Shown here: one piece after another, positions 12,301-24,000 of the stretch
Layout: each line of letters opens with the position of its first letter
How positions within the stretch are numbered: the stretch's first letter is position 1
Assembly: GCA_030737835.1 (NCBI GenBank)
Contig: CM060850.1
Location: forward strand, 8,995,877 to 9,059,876
Length of the DNA stretch: 64,000 nucleotides
Direction of reading: 5' to 3'
Source of the DNA: Acorus gramineus
Lineage: Eukaryota > Streptophyta > Magnoliopsida > Acorales > Acoraceae
The notes under the pieces: generated by a model
What the model was told of the DNA's origin: nothing
What the model saw: only the letters and a program-made list of their open reading frames with translations
Databases searched by the model: none
Translations under genes and position numbers: made by a program

Positions 12301-14498
12301 AAAGGACACATATATTGAAAAGGTTCCGCAGCAAAGATGCCCATATGCGTTTGAGGCCTCTGGGACCCGTTGCTGAAGACCAATCCGAAGAAGTTATCAG
12401 ACCAAACTCAGACAGTTCTGTTGTGGGAAGTCACATTGTTAAGTTATTGAGGTCATCTGAAGTTCGGGCATCATCATCAAGAAGCAAGAGCCTGTCTAAT
12501 TTAGTACAGAAGATGAACAGTGGAGAAAAGCCTCTGGAGCCGACCAAGACCATCATCACATCTAAATTCATGGGGGATTTGGGAGATTTTGAGTCTTCTC
12601 CAAGGAGCAAGGGAGTTGAAATACATGCTGGTAGTCCTCCTGACAAGCATGAATCATCCAAAAATCATCATCCCTTCCTTCCGAAGGCCAAAAATTTATC
12701 GATGTTGACGAAGAATACTTCATTTGGCCGACCACCTTCTCATGAAAAAAATTCAGCATCTAAGAAATTTCGGAAGTTCAGACCCACCGTGGAAAGCAAT
12801 AAACGGAGTACGGAGGTCTCCTTGGATGCTAGTGATGAAGATGGGATTGCAAAAAGCAGACACTTGGACAAATTTGATAGTCCGAAAATGGTGAAGACTG
12901 TTGAGAAGGTGTCATCAGGCAAAACCAAGATGTCTGCACCTAAACAAGGTAAAGAAGAAAGATTTGCGCCAGAAAAAAAGCCTCCTGATGTGGGAATTAC
13001 GCAGTTTGGACATGTAAATGTGAGTCATGAACTGTTGAATGTAGATGCACAAGTTGTGGCTCCAAATGATAGTGGAAGCACCGTCTTCAGAGTGCGTGAC
13101 TTTGTGAAAGATCATCAACCTAATTCTGATGTCTTGTTGGGGCATACAAGATCAATCATTGGAACCGAAACAGAAGGAGATACATTGTGGCAAAGATCTT
13201 TTGATGACGATGAAACAAGCAATGGAATTGTTGGCCAAGATAATCAGTCAGCAATGGAGAATGTCAATTATGGAGAAACAGTGACTGATGCTCCATCCAT
13301 TCAAGGATTAGATGTGTCCTTGGCAAGTCCTACAGCTGATGTTCCTCATGAGAATTCATCAATAACTTCTAGTGGACATTTATCTGCCCAAGATCAACCC
13401 ATGCAGGTTGATGAAGAGCCATCAGGTTCCTCGTTTTCTGCCACCTCGACTGTCTCCCCTACATCTACCCCACGGTCCGCCTTCAGGTATTTGGAGTCTG
13501 AAAATTCATTCGGAGGACATTTTCTAGTTCAAGATAAGCCTAGCTTGAGCCATCTGAATAATAAATCATTATTGAAAATGGACATGGAAATACCCAGGCA
13601 AGAAATGCCATGTTGTTGCTCTCGAAAGGAGGAGGCCAGTCCCAGAGACTCGAATCCTCTGAGAAAAATCGCTTCTTCAGAGACAATGTTACATCCCACG
13701 GACAAACTGATGATGGGTTCAAGTTCAAATGGAAGGATGAGCATCTCCACACCTTTTGGAGCCCCACCTACGAGAATGGAAGGTTTGTCTGTTAACATCA
13801 TGTCACACTCGGAAGCGACATTCAAATTTCCAACCCGCAGTGATATTGGTTCAGCTAGTCCATCATCTCGGGCTCAAACAGTCAGACTGATGGGGAAGGA
13901 TTTGACGGTGGCAACCCAAGATGGAGAAGATGATATGATGAATGTTCCAAATACTCCTGTCTCTGCTTCAAGCAACCATATGAACTCGAAGTATCTTTCA
14001 CTGCTTGGATATCTCAACCCCAATCCTTCTCTGAATCAGGATTGCCCTTATTTTCATGGTGTCAGCTCGAGCCGTAACTCAAACATACATCAAAGCATGT
14101 GGGGTGGTGGAGGTGGCCGAAGCACAGCTTATGACTGCATGGATACACCATCACAACAGCAGAGATCAATGCATGAGAATCTCAGTTCCGCATTTGATTA
14201 TAACATGGAGAGAACAGCCTCTGAAGCTGCAGTTCATGCTAGGGAGGTCATCATCATCGATGATTCGTCCGACCCAAGATCTGAAGTCAGAGCATTCTCA
14301 TGTTTACCATCACAGGATATGTTTTTACCGAAACAGTCAGATGGGGTCAATCTGATGATTCACCCTCGATCATGTCCCAATGGGATGTCCAACAATACGA
14401 CGAGGAGGGGAGACAACTCTGAGTGTTCGAGTAATATATTGTCTCGGCCGTTTATATTATCATCGCCTTCGCATTTTTATTCCCCGACGTTTCGATGA
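9262..14498 (+). CDS. HAP8-like: HAPLESS 8-like protein with a C2HC zinc finger
   Basis: The CDS is join(9262..9398, 9983..11132, 12168..14498), 1,205 aa, with GT-AG introns; the phases close exactly. The start is fixed by the N-terminus MLSFEVPPDPS followed after splicing by SIRDYVFTSRRNDIRTNWPF, which fits my recollection of Arabidopsis HAPLESS 8 proteins, named for a gametophyte (hapless) mutant screen. One C-x2-C-x13-H-x3-C finger (C244, C247, H261, C265) resembles UBZ4/Rad18-type ubiquitin-binding fingers. A basic stretch follows (KHKVKPRKIRLMVD), then acidic IDDDDGNDG. The remaining 750 residues are serine-rich and look disordered, with basic patches. I see no enzyme domain. Biochemical role is unknown; a nuclear adaptor role is inference. 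The leader carries several uORFs and probably a 1 kb intron. Family assignment is fairly sure, one-to-one orthology is not. Confidence 0.8.
11133..12167 (+). other. Intron 2 of the HAP8-like gene
   Basis: GAG|GTATGC donor and GACCAG|GTT acceptor. It contains no second coding exon that keeps frame; T-rich and AT-rich words dominate. Confidence 0.75.
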
Positions 14499-15600
14499 AG
14501 CTTCACTTAAGAAGATGTCTTTATGATGGTGGGAGATCTCTGGGTAAGTTTTTTTCTTACTCTTTTTTATAGAGAGAAGATCAAGAAGAAATGGAGGCTA
14601 GTTTGAAGTTAATCATCAGTGGATGTGGTTATGTATTTAAGTTAAATCAAAAGTGGTAAACTTTCTGCGAAATCGCAGTATATGTAATCTCGGTTTTATG
14701 TTTTTTGTAACATGGAATAATATGCGAACTGTGGTTAGCTCACCAATGGAGTTTCAGCCTTCATAAAATAATGAATTGGTGTGGCTCTTTTGACTAGATC
14801 ATCTGCTTTACTATGCAGTGTTTCATTTGATTTCTAAAAGATGATTCTTACTGTTGGGTTTAGGTATTGTATTTTGATCTCTGAAAATAAAGGAAGAACT
14901 GCACGAGAGGATTTTCTCTTATTGTTGAAATATTGTTTGCAACTATGAATGAAACTATTTGTGAAAAAGTATGAAACACATATTGGTCTTATTTTTGGTG
15001 AAGAGAACCAATCATTCTCATCTTTTCATGAAAGTTAGGTGAGTGTATACCTCCCTCCCGCGTTTATTAGATGAACAAATTTTTATTTGTGAAATTGTGC
15101 TTTTAATATATTCATGAACGTGTGTCCATTTAATGTTGATGTCTTGATGGTTTATCACATACTTGCATAATTTAATTATTGTCATTACATTTTATACATC
15201 AAATGAAACACTAGCTAAATATTAACATACACAAAATTAAAGACTACGTGAACCCAACACTAGTTCAAAGATCTTGGATATATAAATAAGTGACTTGCAT
15301 AACTAAACATTGCACTATCCCTTGTGATCAATCTTGCAATGCCAAATAATATTTAATAGGAACGTATCATAAGTGTCTTAACTCTAATAAGATAATGATA
15401 CCTGAAACATATAAGATTGTGATACATCTATGTTGATGTCATCTCCTATTACTGTTGTATCACTTATCAAGTCTCTTACAGAAAAAAAAAAAAAAAAAAA
15501 TTTGTAGCCGTTACAGGTCCGTACAATACACGTATATCTATGCATACAAATTTTCAACTGTAACGTTGAATATATTGCATCATAATTAAGAACCATTTAT
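14499..15600. other. 3' flank of the HAP8-like gene and intergenic
   Basis: The first few hundred bases are the likely 3' UTR, with AATAAA-like words near 14765 and 14887. The rest is AT-rich with an A run at 15482-15500 and holds no recognisable gene. Confidence 0.5.
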
Positions 15601-15604
15601 ATTG

Positions 15605-15850
15605 CATGGAGAGAGAGAGCCACGACAAGACGAAATCTACACCGCCGATTGGGGGAGGACGCGTTCCAATGAGGACCGTCCACGTCACCCAAACGGTCGG
15701 CATTGCACACACCTCCTCCACTGCCTCGTTCCGTACGGCATCGCCTCGGGATTCACGTCGGGGATGGGCCCTCCGGACTTTAAGGTCGTGTCTCTGAATC
15801 GGAGGGTCCACCAACTGTGAACCGTCCATTTGGTGGGCCCACCTTCTGTG
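15605..15850. other. GC-rich island, no gene recognised
   Basis: A short GC-rich block with words such as GTCCACGTCACC and ATTTGGTGGGCCCACC. Both strands have open frames of 60-90 codons, but the overlapping frames suggest composition rather than coding. It may be part of a mobile element or an isolated regulatory island. Confidence 0.35.
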
Positions 15851-17965
15851 ATGTAACTATAGGTGGGGGTGGTCCATGGTTGAAGTTTTTCAAAAGAGGG
15901 AGATGAGATGAGATGAGATGAGAGTGCACATGGAAGGCACGCTGTATTATTTTATTATTATTTATAGGATGTGCTGTAAATTAAAATTATATATATATAT
16001 ATATAAAACATATCATATATGTAGTGGGGTGATATCGACACCACCATTCATTGGATGGTGAGGAAAGATGATTGATAAAAAAATATGGGGTGTCTCAAAA
16101 GAGGGATTTAGGAAGAGAGATATGATGCTTTTTTAAGAGTTTAATTAAAATTTATCTACTCGGATGGTGATGAGATGGTGGATGATGAAGGGTGAATGGT
16201 GTCCCCACCACATAGCTATCTCATTAAATAATTTTTTTATTAGATGATTATCATCTCATTATTGTCTGATTAAAAATGAATCTTCGTATCATCCTCTTAT
16301 CACCCTATGATTAAATGAATTTTTATTATATTGCTTGAGAACCACCCGAGATGTCATTTTTTTTTCTTGATCAAATCATCCCCTATCAACAAGCAGTAAG
16401 ACTCGAATCCAAGTCTCCTCATTAAAAAAGAGGTACCTCTCCTATTCTACTAAGAGGAGTTTCGATGGATGTCACATTTTTTCTGAAATCATGATCACCT
16501 CTTTCTTTTTTGGTGATTGTTTTTTAATAATGATCTCATCACCATCTAATTCAATGGACCTCAACTGGACAGTGATCTCAAGGTTGTCACATAAAGAGGA
16601 TGGTATCCACTGTTATCTCCCCTGTGTACACACACACACGCATAACAATGATCAATATAATTGAAATTTAGTCTAGCTTTTTATAAGGCACAAGAAACAT
16701 CTGTTATATAATATTCTGAATAATATTCACGTTATTACACTCTAGTCTTATTTACCTCAGTTAAATGAAACATGTGAGTTTTTTTTTTTTTTTCAAATTG
16801 GTTCATATAATTAATTTGAGTATATACATTAGTTTATGAAAAATATATGCTCTATTATATGAAATATGTATGCTTAAAAAATTTAAGACATCTGAGGACT
16901 ACATGGGGGCTGCATGTGAAACAAACTAAAAGATAAACAATGGTATGCATTAAAAAAAGAAAAGAAAAATAAGAATGTATTTTTCTCCATTCTTATGCAA
17001 CAGCCATGCGAAGGGCATGACTGATTTTGTCGCTTTTTCTGTGTTGTTGTTGTCATTGATGACACTGAAATGTACATGAAAATAAAAAAAAGGCAATACA
17101 CACCTCTTGGTTTTCAATTAGGTCACATGGATTGTGTATCACCTTGCTATCACCATTCAAAGTTTTACATGTACACATGGATTTTGTTTTTTTTACTACG
17201 AAATATGATCTTGAAGTTACACCCACTGCTACCTTCAGACCTCAGTAGTGTTTTTTTTTTTTTTTTACTGTTGAAAATTAATCAAATCATAACGGAAAAA
17301 TGTTATAACACGGATTTTTGTATATCTCTTTGTAGTATACACGGATTTTATTTTTGTTCATGAAATATATATTTAACGAATAGAGTAAATCTTTTATAAT
17401 AAAATAAGGTACATAATCATATTAAATAAATGCATATTTTTTTTTTGCCCTTTTATATTACATATACTAAGATAGGAGAAAATATATTATGTGATCAATT
17501 TCATTCATGTGTCTAAAGACAAATTGATTATAAATAGAATAGGGTTACAAAAAGAGAACCCATCATATTGAGCTAAATGGGTCCCAATTGTACAGAGAGT
17601 GACTGACCGGCCCAGGTTTCATGCAACTGAGAGTACACATGGGCTGGCCCGTGTTTGGGTCAATCCACCAGTTGGAGTTTGAGCCCACACAATTTAAAAC
17701 CCTGGTCATGGATTTCAAGCATGAAAATGTTAGAAAGATTTGCTTGGGTTGGGACTATCATCCTAAACAACAAAACCATATGAACATTGTTTCATTAACA
17801 TCTAATCTTTGTATATATCTTCATGTCCACCATGTCATAAGAAGGATCAATTTTTCCAATGTAGGACTACCACCTAAAGTTCCATTAAAAAAAAAAATGA
17901 AACAACACATTACAACAAATCAAACCTTCAATCTCCCACAAAGAAGGAGAGCAATACCATGATCA
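15851..17965. other. AT-rich intergenic with simple repeats
   Basis: Includes an AT dinucleotide run at 15988-16003, many GATGGTGA/TCATC words between 16030 and 16330, and a CA run near 16628. No coding exon was recognised, apart from the repeat listed at 16366. Confidence 0.5.
16366..16462 (-). repeat. Dispersed repeat with tRNA B-box-like word (possible SINE)
   Basis: On the minus strand, CTCTTAGTAGAATAGGAG is followed by GGATTCGAGTCTTACTG, which resembles a tRNA promoter B box (GGTTCGANTC) with an A-box-like word about 35 bases before it. The same text in decayed form occurs at 4327-4405. It is also similar to 'accession debris' common in plant introns. Class is not proven. Confidence 0.4.
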
Positions 17966-19905
17966 TCAAAAGCTGGCGGGGCTATCATCCAATTGCTTCT
18001 CATCCTCTACATCCACCTCTAGTATCTCCTGAACCAAAGAAGAAGAAAAAGAACAATGATTTAACTTGACAATAAAAAAGGGAGATTGGATTCATTTAGT
18101 GTTGGTGCATGTCAGTGCCCAATTAATGGCAACTATCCCATCCCCTCTAACAAATTGATGGGATTTAGCACTGATTGGATGCGTGTTCTCAAATTGTAAC
18201 TATAAAGGAACACAAGAAATGCTAGCTTACAGGAATCCTGTTCTTCAAGTAGTTACTGAGCCGCGCCAACACGGTGGACCGTTTGTGCCAAAAGCGGCCC
18301 CTGAAGCTCAGCTTAATAAATGGCCCATCCAATTCTGCTAGCTCTACTTCCCCTGTTTTATGTATATTCAAAAACACAATACACAGACAGACAGACAAAT
18401 TTTGTTGTTGGATGCACTCTCCATTTTGATGAAAATATTGAATATCCAATGTAGTAAATTTAAAGAACTCAAGATTATTCAATAAATAATTTAGAGAGCA
18501 ATAAAACTAAGGGTGCGTTTGGATGTGAGGTTGAAAATATGAGATTCTTAAAATCTTATGTTTCAAACTCAGCTTTTGAAAAGCTATGTTTTATTAGATT
18601 TTCAACCGCATGATTTTTTTGACCTAAAAAAGAAAATTGTGGTTTAATAAGTTAAAGTTGAAAATGTGTTTGGATATGAGTTTTAAAATTTTTAGCTTTT
18701 CAAACGTAGAATCTACCTAGACTCATATCTAAACGGACCCTAAGAGTGCGTTTGGATGTGAGGTTGAAACTCTAAGATTCTTAAAATCTTATGTTTCAAA
18801 CTCAGCTTTTGAAAAGCTATGTTTTATTAGATTTTCAACCGCAAGATTTTTTTATTTAAAAAGGAAGATTGTGGTTTGAAAAGCTAAACGCTGAAAATAT
18901 GTTTGGATATGAGTTTTAAAATTTTTAGCTTTTCAAACACAGAATCTACCTAAACTCATATCCAAGCGGATTCTAAGAATAAAATGAATTAAAATCATCT
19001 GGTCTTGTGAGGCACACAAAACGTGTTTTTCCTTGAAACGAATATGTTTTCTTGTTGTGATTTATTTGTGAAATACAACTCGGATTCATAAATTCCATCA
19101 ACTCTGTGAGGCACGATTAAGTGGAGTTTCAATGCCAGAATTGATAGATACATGATATTATTCGGAGATCCGTTGATGCTTGCATTTATCAAATATTCAT
19201 TTGATAAATATAGACACTTAGTGCACCTGATGGTCCTAACTTTTTATTGAAAATCGGTTGTTGCTCAAGATTTGATATTTTGACCTCAAAATTAGGATAA
19301 GGGAGGTGCTAGCTAAATAATCAAAGTTGGGTTAAACTTGCAATCCTAACTTAGTACATAAAATCTATAATACAATATGCACTTTTTTTTTGTGTAAAAA
19401 TATGTATTGATGGGCAAATATATCCTTCAAAAGAAATTCTAAGATTAAAAAAATGATTGCAGAGCGATTGAATACAACACTTTCCGGTCAATATACAACA
19501 ACATTTGCATGTCTACCGAATCAATTTTTTCACAAAAATAAAACAAATAAATAAAAAAAAATACCAGTGATTCCGACGGAATCATCGAAGAGCTGTGCGA
19601 GCTGCGGGAAAGAACAACACACAATCAATCAATCACTCGATTACTGAAAGGGGGTTTCCAGGGGAAACGGGTCTCGATTGACATGCCTCAGATTTCGCGT
19701 CGAGAAGGACATGTCGGACGTTGTCCTCCGTCAGATCGAGCGGCGGCTGCTGATGCAGTGAAGCGGAGATGGAAAGAGACGGTCTCCGGCGGAAGCGAAG
19801 AACACTTGCTGAAGATGGGATTCTATGACTGATGACTGAGTTTCTGCTGCGGAGGAGGTTGGGAGGTTGAGATGTGAATGTTCGAATTTGTATGGTCGAC
19901 GCCAT
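17966..19905 (-). CDS. Plastid-type NFU-like protein lacking the CxxC motif
   Basis: The CDS is complement(17966..18028, 18231..18352, 19565..19601, 19687..19905), 146 aa. Residues 1-50 are Ser/Arg-rich and nearly acid-free, as in a chloroplast transit peptide. The mature part (LDLTEDNVRHVLLDAKSE, then GEVELAELDGPFIKLSF, then RIPEILEVDVEDEK) follows the order of the NifU C-terminal (NFU) domain: helix LTEENV..VL, strand V.L.E.DG, loop, then the IPEI..V end. Where NFU scaffolds have CGSCPSS, this protein has RFWHKRST and no cysteine, so it should not bind a 4Fe-4S cluster. The C-terminus QLDDSPASF recalls a conserved plant protein family whose locus name I do not know. Intron 1 has a GC donor; intron 2 hosts two MITEs. 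The CT-rich run at 19907-19933 lies just before the ATG. Gene model is firm; function is unknown. Confidence 0.8.
18511..18740. mobile_element. Tourist-like MITE, copy 1
   Basis: A 230-bp element with inverted ends (GGGTGCGTTTGGATGTGAG left; the inverse of the right end reads GGGTCCGTTTAGATATGAG). It is flanked by TAA at 18508-18510 and 18741-18743, the target duplication typical of PIF/Harbinger-type elements. It lies inside intron 2 of the NFU-like gene and encodes nothing. Confidence 0.8.
18744..18973. mobile_element. Tourist-like MITE, copy 2, adjacent to copy 1
   Basis: Another 230-bp copy, about 90% alike to copy 1 by eye, same orientation, starting GAGTGCGTTTGGATGTGAG and followed by TAA at 18974-18976. 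The single TAA between the copies (18741-18743) serves both. Confidence 0.8.
19602..19686 (-). other. GC-AG intron 1 of the NFU-like gene
   Basis: The minus-strand junction reads AATCTGAG|GCATGTC at the donor and CCCGCAG|CTCGCAC at the acceptor, 85 bases long. Only this pair joins AKSE to LAQLFDDSVGITG in frame; the nearest GT (two bases on) shifts the frame to an early stop. Confidence 0.7.
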
Positions 19906-20064
19906 CCCTCTCTCTCTCTCTCTCTCTCTCTCCGTATGTTCTGTGAAGTAAAAATTGACGAAGATAAGGTGAGGGGATGAAGAGAAAACGCGCCAAGGGA
20001 TCCGGCCCGTTTTAGAACGGTTGTTAATAGGAAAACGTAGTAGAATACTCCCCCCACCCACCAA

Positions 20065-21057
20065 AAAAGAGCTTTACTGCATTATCTTTCTTTTATGTAT
20101 CTCATTTTTCATATTTTACATAAATAAATTCTTACATTTCAAATAGATATTTCATTTTTAAAAATATTATTTTAAAAAAAATCAAAGCATATGAAAGGAG
20201 ATGAGAGAGAGAGAGGGGGGGGGGAGAGGGGAAGAGGTTTCTTTCTCACCCATTGACTACACTTTTCTTCTCAATTCGTGTACAATCATGCCCCTTCCTC
20301 TTCAGAATACAATTATATTGAAAGGTAATTTTGCAAGTGATTGTAACAGGACCAGAGATCAACCTTGTTAACTAGGCATAATTGTACACAATTTTCCTGA
20401 CCTTTCAGATTATCCACAAAGAAACCTAACAAAATAGAAACATATGATTCTTGATTTAACAAGATTTAATCAATATATATATGATGCCTCAAAACTAAAC
20501 TGGATCAGTATGCCATTAATGAGAAACAACCAGCACACATCTTTATCAAGATTCAAGCACACAAGCATTATGGGGTTCCAATCTAAATTTTCTTCCACAC
20601 GCAACACTGCACCAAATTTCCCACTTGAGAACCAGAACAATCAAAATATCAGAAACAAAACAAAACAAAACATCTATGGCAAGAAGTATACCTGTGGCAC
20701 AGAATTTCTACTTGCATTGCCATGTATGAGGGTGGTCTCAAATTCATTAAATTTTCCAAAGCACAAGAAAACCCTGCATGCAGAATCCTATACAACACAA
20801 TAGAAGAAAAAAAAGGGCGGGAAACAGCAACTCTAAATATTACACACATTCCAGACGTCTCGCGAAGACAAGAAATTTTAGCCTGGCTAAGAATATGTGA
20901 GGTCACTGCTAATATATATGTTGCAATAGAAACAAATGAGATAACTTCTGACTGGTTTTCAGACCCCATTTCAATCTGTGTAGTGCCGAAAAGTTGTTCA
21001 ATAAAAAGACCAAGTGTTGATTCAAAATTTGTTAGACTCGGGCAAGAAGGGATGAGG
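20065..21057. other. Intergenic between NFU-like gene and CSN6 3' end
   Basis: AT-rich with a G run at 20215-20223. The part next to 21057 is the likely CSN6 3' UTR. Long frames here on both strands have no domain and overlap each other, so I do not call a gene. Confidence 0.5.
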
Positions 21058-24000
21058 CTAGATAAAGGCAGATCGGCCTCCCCTTCTAGACTGTTTGTCA
21101 TACAGAACAGTGATCTTGTCGACCAACTCGTTCATTGTACTGCAGAGAGAGTTGAATGAGTTGTATCAGACTTCTACTTGCATGAGATAGGGAAGAAATG
21201 ACTCCAAATTTTCAGAGAACATAATCGATATAAAACAATGAAATCAGATAAAGGAAACTATACAACTAACCCCAATCCGACCACAAACTCCCCCCCCAAC
21301 CCACACAAAAAAAAAAGAACAAACCACTTATCCACAAAACCAGAAAAAAGAAAAGTAAATGAAAGGGAAAATGGTAAATTCCATATTCCGATTCTGCCTT
21401 GACTATCCTTTAACCACAATTTTATGGGAAAAAGCATAACATACCTTGAACAGTTTGTAAACATAGCAAGGTAAGTAATCAGGAGGGTATCATTGAATTC
21501 CTGCAAAATAATATCAAACAAGAGACATCAGCCATAGATTTGTCCAAAATCAGATATTGAAGGCTGAAAATCACATATGATACTGCTTTCACTTTTCTAT
21601 AATTTTTCCAAGCAGTAAAACAGATTTGATGTTCCATTCCAATATGGTGACCAAGATCATGAAAACGAGCAAGGCCCAGCAAATCCATTGAGCAAATGCT
21701 AAGTGGAGATGTCTACAGGCCATACAAAACATTCTTCCAATTTGCAGGTAGCAGCTTTTTTTATTGAATGATAAAAAAACATGGGAGAAAGAAGGGAAAT
21801 ATTCCCAAAATTAAACTTTCTGTTCACTAAATTTGCATTCAATAATGGGCAGTAGCAATCCTTCTATCTAGTAGGTTAACTTGGATAAAAGAATAATTTA
21901 ATAGAATCAGTAGCCACATCCCACAAGATCAGAGGCCATGACTGCTGGAAGCATGAAGATGAAAAATACAGTTTTTAAAAAATGTTTTTAATACTCACCA
22001 TCAAGAAGTCATCCTGAAACTTCTCTGATTCGATGGCAGGCAATCTTCTTAGAAGGCTTGAGACTTGCCTGAGCAATGAGTTTTCGTATGGAATTTCACC
22101 TACCAAAGCAAACAGACGAGTATTAAACAGATGATTTCCAGAGATCTGTCAAGACTCTTCTACATCCCAAAAGGTGAATACTAATGAAAAATGATATATA
22201 AAAATGTTGTTCTACAGATAAACAAGACATAATTAAAGGAAAAGTTAAGAATCAGCTCATGAATGAGGTACCAAATGCGGGATGTAGGAAAGGGATGTTT
22301 AAATTAACTGTAAAGACACATTTCATTCCACTAAAAAAAAAGGAAACCATAGATAACACACGAGTGTTGTCCCAAATGTGTAAAAAAGAATAGAAAAACT
22401 TTAAGTTCTTGAACAACCAAATTAAAAAAAAAATTCAATTTCTGCTTTCATTCTCCTTAGCAAATGAAATAAAATGCAACTGTATGTGACAGATGGCATT
22501 TGAATGTCATAAATTTGTACCTCTCTGCATGGCAAGGAGGTATTGTTGAACCACCCTGATCCTGCTGTTCAGCATTTTGATGGCACTATGTATGCCTGTA
22601 AGATGAGCAGCCACTGCACCAAGAACACATCTATTGTAATTTATAAAACGAGATAGCAAGGACTCAAAACTATGAAAATGGATGGGAATAATATGAACAT
22701 ATATCAAGAGGATAAATCAAATTAAATGCCTCACATTGAGTGGCAGCGGATCCTCCATCAGATGGTTTAAGATGGGCCACATGATCAACTGATATTCTCT
22801 CAGCCTCTACAGTCTTGAAAACAATATGAAGCTTAGTTCATTTTACTTGTCAATCGTAATGGTGAAATACCTTATACATGATACAACTCATTGAAAAGGA
22901 AAGAAATGAATATATGAGAAGTGGCAAAAAGAGGGACCTACCTCAATTATGTAATTTGACTTTACAAATATAAGCAAGGGATTTCCTTCAATGACATGCA
23001 ACTCTTGAACAGCAACAAGTGATTCCCAGTTTGCACAATATAGAACAAACATAATCAGTTCCACACTCAAAACAAACTTTAATAACTGAATTGTGAATAA
23101 TTAAAGTGATTGTGGTTTAATTGACCGACTCCTCTTGTTAAAGGATAAAGTAGTATGTGACTAAAAAAAGCGCCCCCATTAAGGCACAAAACAGAAAACT
23201 GTAGACATGTGCTGCCTATAAAATCATACAAAATATAAAAATACAATTTGATGACCAAAGAGTCCCATAACTTCAAACCATTGGCATTTTAGGGGGAAAA
23301 AAGGAAGAAAAAGATTTGGATCATTCTCCTGCTGAAGTTTGTTTTGAGTTTCGACCATTCTAATACTTTGGATAACTAAGTTTTTAACCTGTGGGAATAC
23401 ACTAAGTATTTGTTTTACAGCCTCCATTATCCCCGTGAAAGCATCATAGACAATTGACAAATTGCACTTTATGGTCCTTCAGTTTGCATCCAGTGTTTTA
23501 ATACTCGCAGGATGATTCCTCACCAGCAAGCTAGTCCCTCAAAATATATGATGTCAAATCTATATTTCATTCAAGTATATAGTAAAATTGGGAGGGAAGC
23601 ATGTAAACTATCAACTGCAAAGGAGACATGCCACAAGATCTCTTGCTAATACTGGTCATCCATACTCCCCATTCTTCTACCTAAGTAGTTGGGATTCACT
23701 TCTAAATGAAATATTTGAAGTATAGATGTTGCCCTACCTATGGGTCCTGTTAATTGAAAGAGCAGATTTTTTTATACCAGATAATGCAGGCTGATGTAGG
23801 TTGTTTGCTGCACAACTGCATGCTGGCCCCAGCCCCATACAATGACGGAACAGGTGTACAGAAGTTCCCTCATCATCAAAATATCTAGAGGAACAGCACA
23901 ACCACCTAGGCCACCCACCTCTGCCTATGAGTATGGACTTCATTCACTTCATGTACACATTTCTAAGGTACATCATTTAACATGGACACAACTCAGAATT

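Noticed and set aside
13529..13825. Minus-strand ORF inside HAP8-like exon 3
   Set aside because: A shadow frame of a serine-rich coding exon.
19731..20057. A 108-codon minus-strand frame overlapping the start of the NFU-like gene
   Set aside because: It shares the exon in another frame, and the REREREREG part is the CT microsatellite; the other frame matches the conserved protein.
20722..21159. 145-codon plus-strand ORF antisense to the CSN6 last exon
   Set aside because: It reads the complement of conserved CSN6 codons and its 3' UTR; no independent support.
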